Origin: Pavlovales sp. CCMP2436
Taxonomy: Eukaryota; Haptophyta; Pavlovophyceae; Pavlovales
Direction of reading: 5' to 3'
DNA length: 10,915 nucleotides
Assembly: GCA_026770615.1 (NCBI GenBank)
Contig: MU631358.1
Location: 286,054 to 296,968, forward strand
Numbering within the stretch: position 1 is the first letter of the stretch; every line of letters starts with the position of its first letter. Below the pieces are notes generated by a model. That model saw only the letters and a list, made by a program, of their open reading frames with translations, did no database searches and was not told the DNA's origin. Both the position numbers and the translations under genes were made by a program. Shown here piece after piece: positions 6,780 through 10,915 of the stretch.

Positions 6780-7921
6780 ATGGCCAAGGACCAGCCGTCC
6801 GCCGCGGGCAAGCCGCGGCCGCCGCGCGATGAGGGCGCACCCGCGCTGGTGAAGGACAGCCGCTTCGCGCGGCTGCATACCGACCCGCGCTTCCAGAAGT
6901 TCCCCTCGGCCAAGAGCAAGGTGAAGGTTGACGAGCGCTTCAAGGGCATGTTTGACGACGACGACTTCCGCGTCGCGCCCAAGGTGGACAAGTACGGGCG
7001 CAAGCTCTCCGCCGGGCGCGGCGAGGAGGAGATGAAGAAGTTCTACGAGCTCGAGGAGGATGAGGAGGGCGGGGAGGGCGGGGAGGAGGGCGAGGAGGGT
7101 GAGGGTGACGAGGACCTACTCGCGCTGCACGGCGACGAGGACGAGGCGGGCAAGCGGCCGGCGGACAAGGACAAGGAGGGCGGCGTGAAGAAGAAGTTTG
7201 TCGATCGCGCGCGCGGTGTCGGTGTCTCGGATGAGTCGTCGTCCGAGTCCGAGGAGGAGGAGGAGGAGGAGGAGGAGGGCGAGGAGGAGGAGGAGGGCGT
7301 GCTTTCCAAGTGGCTGGACGGCGTCGGCCAAGAGGACGCGCAGCCAGACGGTGAGGATGGCGGCGACGGCGTCGAGCTCGACGAGGCGACGCGCCGGCTG
7401 GCCGTGCTCAACGCCGACTGGGACAACGTGACTGCGGCCGACCTGTTCGTGCTCCTCGCCTCCTTCGTCCCCGCGGGCGGCCAGCTGCTCTCCCTCTCCG
7501 TGTACCCGTCGCACTTCGGCCGGCAGCGGGTAAAATAGTTTACTATAAGTGGTAACATAGCGGGGGGGAGAGGGCATACGGACATATGATTATGATATGC
7601 CGCCTCATTTTTATCTCTCGTATTTATCCACCCCCTCAGATGGCGCTCGAGGCTGTCGACGGGCCGCAGCTCGGCCTGCCGCGCGAGCGCGTGGACGTGT
7701 CCGCGCCCGACCCGCGCGGCAAGGCGAGCCGCAAGCGCGCGCGTGAGCGCGAGAGCAACAGCACGTCCGAGTACGACGAGCAGAAGCTGCGTGAGTACGA
7801 GCTGAGCAAGGTATATATGTATATATATACATACATACGTACATACGTACATACGTACATACATACATACGTACATACATACGTACGTACATACATACAT
7901 ACATACATACGTACATACATA

Positions 7922-7975
<54 letters not shown>

Positions 7976-9737
7976 TATATATACATACATACATACATAC
8001 ATTTATTTATTTATTTATTTATTTATTTATTAGCTGCGCTACTACTACGCCGTGGCCGAGTTCGACTGCGCGCGCTCGGCGGAGGCGGTGTACGCCGACT
8101 GCTCCGTGGCCGAGCTGGAGGCGAGCTCGATGGTGATCGAGTGCCGCTACGTGTCCGACGAGATGGACTTCGACGAGGAGCAGCCGCTGCTGCGCGACCG
8201 CGCCACGGAGATACCGCCCAACTACGCCGCGCCCGCCTTCGCGACCAAGGCGCTGCAGCAGAGCAAGGTGGAGCTCACGTGGGACGCGGAGGACGGCGCG
8301 CGCTCGCGCGTGCTCAAGCGCGACTTCTCGCAGCTCAAGAAGGCGGGCGAGCTGCGCGAGGACGACTTCAAGACCTACCTCGCCTCCAGCTCCGACGAGG
8401 AGGACGACGAGGCGGGCGACGGGGCGGCGCAGCGGCGCGAGACGTACGCCAAGCTCGTTGGGCGCGCGCGCGCCGAGGAGGGGACCGCGGAGCGCAAGGG
8501 GAGGGGCGGCAAGGGCGCGGCGGGCAACGGGGAGGGCGACTTGGAGATCACCTTCGTGCCGCAGCTCGAGGAGCACATCGCATCCGGTCGCAAGGACGAG
8601 ACCGTGTGGGAGACGCGCCAGCGGCAGCGGCGAGAGAAGCGGCTCGCGGCTAAGGCGGGGCGGCGCGCGGGCGGCGCGGGCAAGGGGGTCGCGGCTGCCG
8701 CGGACGACTTAAGCCACTACGACGAGGAGGAGGAGGAGGAGGGCGGGGAGGGGGAGGGGAGCGGCTTCCCAGGTGGGGGGGACGACTTCTTCCTGGGCAT
8801 GGCCAACGACAGCGACGAGGAAGGTGGCGGCAAGGGGGGCAGGGGGGCCAAGGGGAAGGGCAAGGAGGCCAAGAGCAAGGGGAAGGGCAAGCGGGGCAAG
8901 CCCGAGCTCTCGCCCGCCGAGCAGGCCGCCGCCGCAAAGGGAAAGGCCGAGCTCGAGCTGCTCATGCTCGGCGATGGCGGCGGCGGCGACGCGCTGGCGG
9001 GCGGCGCGGAAGACCGGCACTACGACCTCAAGGCGCTGCTCAAGCAGGCGGCGGGCGCCAAGAAGAAGCACCGCCGCGCAAAGGCGCGCGCCGACGACGA
9101 GGGCGCGCCCGAGGGGGGGGGCGGCGACTTCCAGATCGACACGCACGACCCACGTTTCGGCGCGCTCCAGCTCTCCGCCGACTTCGCGATCGACCCGACG
9201 GACGCCAAGTACCGCAAGACCGTTGGTGCGCGCAGCCTGAACCCCACACCTAATATCAAACCCAACACCAACCCTAACACCGAATTGAACCCTAAACCTA
9301 ACACCAAACCGAACCTTACACCTAAAACCAACCCTTTCACAAACCCTTACGCCAAACTCAACACGAAACTAAGTACCGCAAGACCGTTGGAACGCTTAGC
9401 CCTAACACCAAACCCACCAAACCCAAACCTTTGATCGGTACGCGGCCCCTAGCCGTGGGGCCCCTAGCTCACCCCGCGCGCCCTTGTACCCGCGTGCCCG
9501 TTTTTTTTTTTATTTTTTTATGTGTGTATGGCAGGGATGGAGTCGCTTCGCAAATCGCTCGGCGAGATGGGGGGCATGGATAAGCGTGCCAACGGCAAGG
9601 CGCCCTCGCGCGAGCTGCCCGCCGCGCGCGCGGAGCCGGCGCAGCACGCCGATGCCGCGCCGGAGGAATCGCTCGCAGCAGTCGCGCGCTCGCTCGTCAA
9701 GAAGCAGAAAGCGCGCGCAGGCGGTCTGCACAGATGA
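6780..9737 (+). CDS. ESF1: ESF1 homologue, nucleolar pre-rRNA processing protein
   Basis: Exons 6780-7529, 7640-7810, 8034-9225 and 9535-9737 splice at phases 0, 0 and 1 into 771 residues. In yeast and animals ESF1 is a nucleolar factor for 18S rRNA maturation in the small-subunit processome. Diagnostic blocks occur in family order: [20 protein letters not shown] (35-54) with VDKYGRKLS (69-77); an acidic stretch; the RRM-like [20 protein letters not shown] with [11 protein letters not shown] just before residue 250; [20 protein letters not shown] from 308; VELTWD (386) and [14 protein letters not shown] (418); [11 protein letters not shown]; and the C-terminal NUC153 motif [20 protein letters not shown] then KYRKT (to 703), continued by [10 protein letters not shown] from exon 4. 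I chose the ATG at 6780 because MAKDQ leads into the conserved block. Low-complexity Glu, Gly and Lys tracts are typical of the family. The gene looks intact. Intron 3 interrupts the NUC153 region and carries a copy of the exon end. Confidence 0.95.
7811..8033 (+). repeat. ESF1 intron 2 made almost wholly of microsatellites
   Basis: The 223-base intron runs from GTATATATG to TTTATTAG and consists of TACATACG/TACA units, then about 23 TA units near 7929-7975, then TACA again, then TTTA repeats from 8001 to the acceptor. Little non-repetitive sequence remains. The flanking exons join in phase 0 inside the conserved ESF1 block (ELSK then LRYYYAV), so the borders are secure. Confidence 0.9.
9207..9390 (+). 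repeat. 20-bp direct repeat of the ESF1 exon 3 end inside intron 3
   Basis: AAGTACCGCAAGACCGTTGG occurs at 9207-9226 (last codons of exon 3 plus the first intron base) and again, identical, at 9371-9390 within the intron. The downstream sequences (TGCGCGCAGCCTGAAC and AACGCTTAGCCCTAAC) still look alike, so a tandem duplication of about 164 bases is likely. The second copy has GGAA in place of GGTG and so has no donor. Confidence 0.9.
9237..9432 (+). repeat. Telomere-like C-rich tract in ESF1 intron 3
   Basis: Drifted CCCTAACACC/AACCCTAAACC/CCAAACCC units fill most of the intron, interrupted by the direct repeat at 9371-9390. The sense strand is C-rich, as in the introns of the leftward gene. 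From 9433 to 9534 follow a duplicated GGCCCCTAGC, a T-rich stretch and the GGCAG acceptor. Confidence 0.75.
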
Positions 9738-10073
9738 TGTATTCTTCAGTGATGACGCGGCTCGGCCGGCCTGTCCCATTTTACTACTCGCTCACTCACG
9801 CTGACGCACACTGCGCCAGCGCGCCTGGGCCCACGGGCCATCGTGCACCGACACGAGCTCGCAATTTGTAATGGCATGCTGCGCGCAATTTATCATCACG
9901 TAAAAACCGACATTGCATTTATTTATAATATCTAGATTCTAACTAATACAGCACGTCACACCAAATTAAAGGGGTCCGGGAATGTATATTTATAATGTTC
10001 AGAGTCCCCTTTGGGGCCCCACCCCTGACTCTGATTAATAATCTATTTTTTTTATAAATCTAGGCCTAAGGGA
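9738..10073. other. ESF1 3' flank, no gene seen
   Basis: GC-rich after the stop codon, then AT-rich from about 9890. It should contain the ESF1 3' untranslated region and polyadenylation site; AATTAAA at 9964 is the nearest canonical-like signal, but protist signals vary. Small inverted repeats occur at 9968-10033 (AAAGGGG against CCCCTTT, and AGAGTC against GACTCT around GGGGCCCC). No coding frame of note. Confidence 0.5.
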
Positions 10074-10511
10074 GCCAATAGGGCCCACGCCAAGGTTTTC
10101 GCGTATACCTCCGTTGGGGGTATGGTACGGAAAAGTGAATAATTTTTTCACGAAGGTGTAGTTATAGTAGAAATCTGAAGTTACCTCTATACGCAAGATT
10201 TGACTGGGAACACCTTTGTTATGACGGTTTGACACCTGATTTCGAAGTGAATGGCAAGAAAATTGCCTCCAAAGTTATGGTTGTTTTACACTGTACAAGC
10301 TCAAAATACCACCCTAACTTTGGAGGCCAATGTCTTGTCATTCACCTCAGAATCAGGTGTCGTCAAACCGCGCAGTAGCAAAGTTGTTCCCCGTCAAATT
10401 TTGCGTTTAAAAGTATCTTCAAGGTTCTACTTGTATCAGAGCGTATGGCCTAAAGAATTTAAATTCCCCGCCATATGTGAAAACCTCGGCGTGGGCCTGA
10501 ATGGATTCGGC
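10074..10511. mobile_element. Second foldback/MITE-like element, diverged, about 438 bp
   Basis: Long imperfect inverted repeats: GGGCCCACGCCAAGGTTTTC near 10080 pairs with GAAAACCTCGGCGTGGGCC near 10480, and GCCTCCAAAGTTA near 10265 pairs with TAACTTTGGAGGC near 10317. The inner arms (TACCTCTATACGCAAGATTT, GACACCTGATT) match those of the element at 2965-3377, but the outer ends differ. No clear target duplication was found, so the limits are approximate. The open frame at 10251-10520 lies across the arms and is not credible as a gene. Confidence 0.65.
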
Positions 10512-10680
10512 ACGCTGTAACCGACGAGTCACCGAGAGGCGGGGACCCAGGGTTACCGCGTGCACATCGCTGTAGGCGCCACTGCATGCCGCATCATGCC
10601 TATCCGGGCCGGGCCGCTATGGAGATCGCCAGTATTCGATCAGATTGATGATGCGGCCTACCGTGGGTCCGTTATATTAT
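10512..10680. other. Unassigned spacer with a small hairpin
   Basis: Mixed-composition sequence without a usable open frame. GCCGCATCAT at 10588-10597 and ATGATGCGGC at 10648-10657 are exact reverse complements 50 bases apart. I found no tRNA- or rRNA-like pattern. Confidence 0.5.
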
Positions 10681-10915
10681 TATATTAATGTAAGGGGGTT
10701 CGGGCTGGCGGTACGTTTCAAGCTCAAGTCAGGCTGATCTAAGCGCTCCGACGCAGGCTCCTACGCGTTACGCCGAAGTGGGGAGCTGGTAGAAGTCTTA
10801 TATTAATATATTAATGTAGGGGGGTTCGGGCTGGCGGTACGTTTCAAGTTCAAGTCAGGCTGATCTAAGCGCTCTGACGCAGGCTCCTACGCGCTACGCC
10901 GAAGTGGGGAGCTGG
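10681..10915. repeat. 126-bp satellite array, running off the right edge
   Basis: Unit 10681-10806 is repeated from 10807 to the window end (109 bases) with four mismatches that I can see. Each unit joins an AT-rich start (TATATTAATGTA) to a GC-rich body (GGGTTCGGGCTGGCGGTACG). The array very probably continues. The unit matches no structural RNA that I recognise. Confidence 0.9.

Noticed and set aside
7043..8002. Minus-strand open frame of about 319 codons opposite ESF1
   Set aside because: It is the shadow of ESF1 exons and of the TACA/TA microsatellite (Tyr/Val/Cys/Met and Ser repeats).
8375..9340. Several minus-strand frames opposite ESF1 exon 3
   Set aside because: They are Arg/Pro/Ser-rich shadows. 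The plus frame matches ESF1 block by block.
10251..10520. 89-codon plus-strand frame near the right end
   Set aside because: It lies across the arms of the foldback element, and its near-palindromic structure explains it without coding.
10681..10915. Satellite unit considered as a tRNA, 5S or spliced-leader gene cluster
   Set aside because: GGTTCGGGC recalls a tRNA B box, but no cloverleaf, A box at the right spacing, or 5S signature could be fitted.
1..10915. CRISPR arrays, operons, phage or bacterial mobile elements
   Set aside because: Direct repeats here are simple tandem or intronic repeats without regular unique spacers, and the genes have spliceosomal introns.

Overview
This is eukaryotic nuclear DNA, most likely from a unicellular alga or similar protist. 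Exons are GC-rich with strong third-position GC bias. Introns and spacers are AT-rich, full of microsatellites, minisatellites and small inverted-repeat elements. Introns follow the GT-AG rule, and about half of the donors begin GTGC. A haptophyte or green alga would fit, but nothing here settles the lineage. I see no bacterial, organellar or viral genes.

Two genes diverge from a shared spacer of about 540 bases (6242-6779). Rightward (6780-9737, + strand) is a complete four-exon gene for the nucleolar pre-rRNA processing factor ESF1, 771 residues, with conserved N-terminal, RRM-like and C-terminal NUC153 blocks. Leftward (- strand, start near 6241) runs a long, fragmented gene. Its first six exons (3438-6241) encode a protein with a Tudor/Agenet-like segment, a proline-rich linker and MORN-like repeats. 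Five further short exons (163-2901), joined by compatible splice phases, add an alanine-rich helical extension that leaves the window at the left edge.

The leftward gene's introns hold most of the unusual structure: a 413-base foldback element with a 4-base target duplication inside an older dispersed repeat, other copies of that repeat, a 37-base homopolymer beside a splice acceptor, and a chimeric 45-base exon apparently made by a tandem duplication that fused the start of one exon to the end of another. In the chimeric exon the only three differences from the parent exon are synonymous. A similar exon-edge duplication lies in ESF1 intron 3. Degenerate telomere-like C-rich tracts occur in introns of both genes, always with the C-rich strand as the sense strand.

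The right end (9738-10915) has no recognisable gene. It holds a second, diverged foldback element and the start of a 126-base satellite. The left edge holds a 68-base AT-rich tandem repeat. No tRNA, rRNA, CRISPR array or operon is present. The two genes are not known to act together; their only visible link is the shared upstream spacer.
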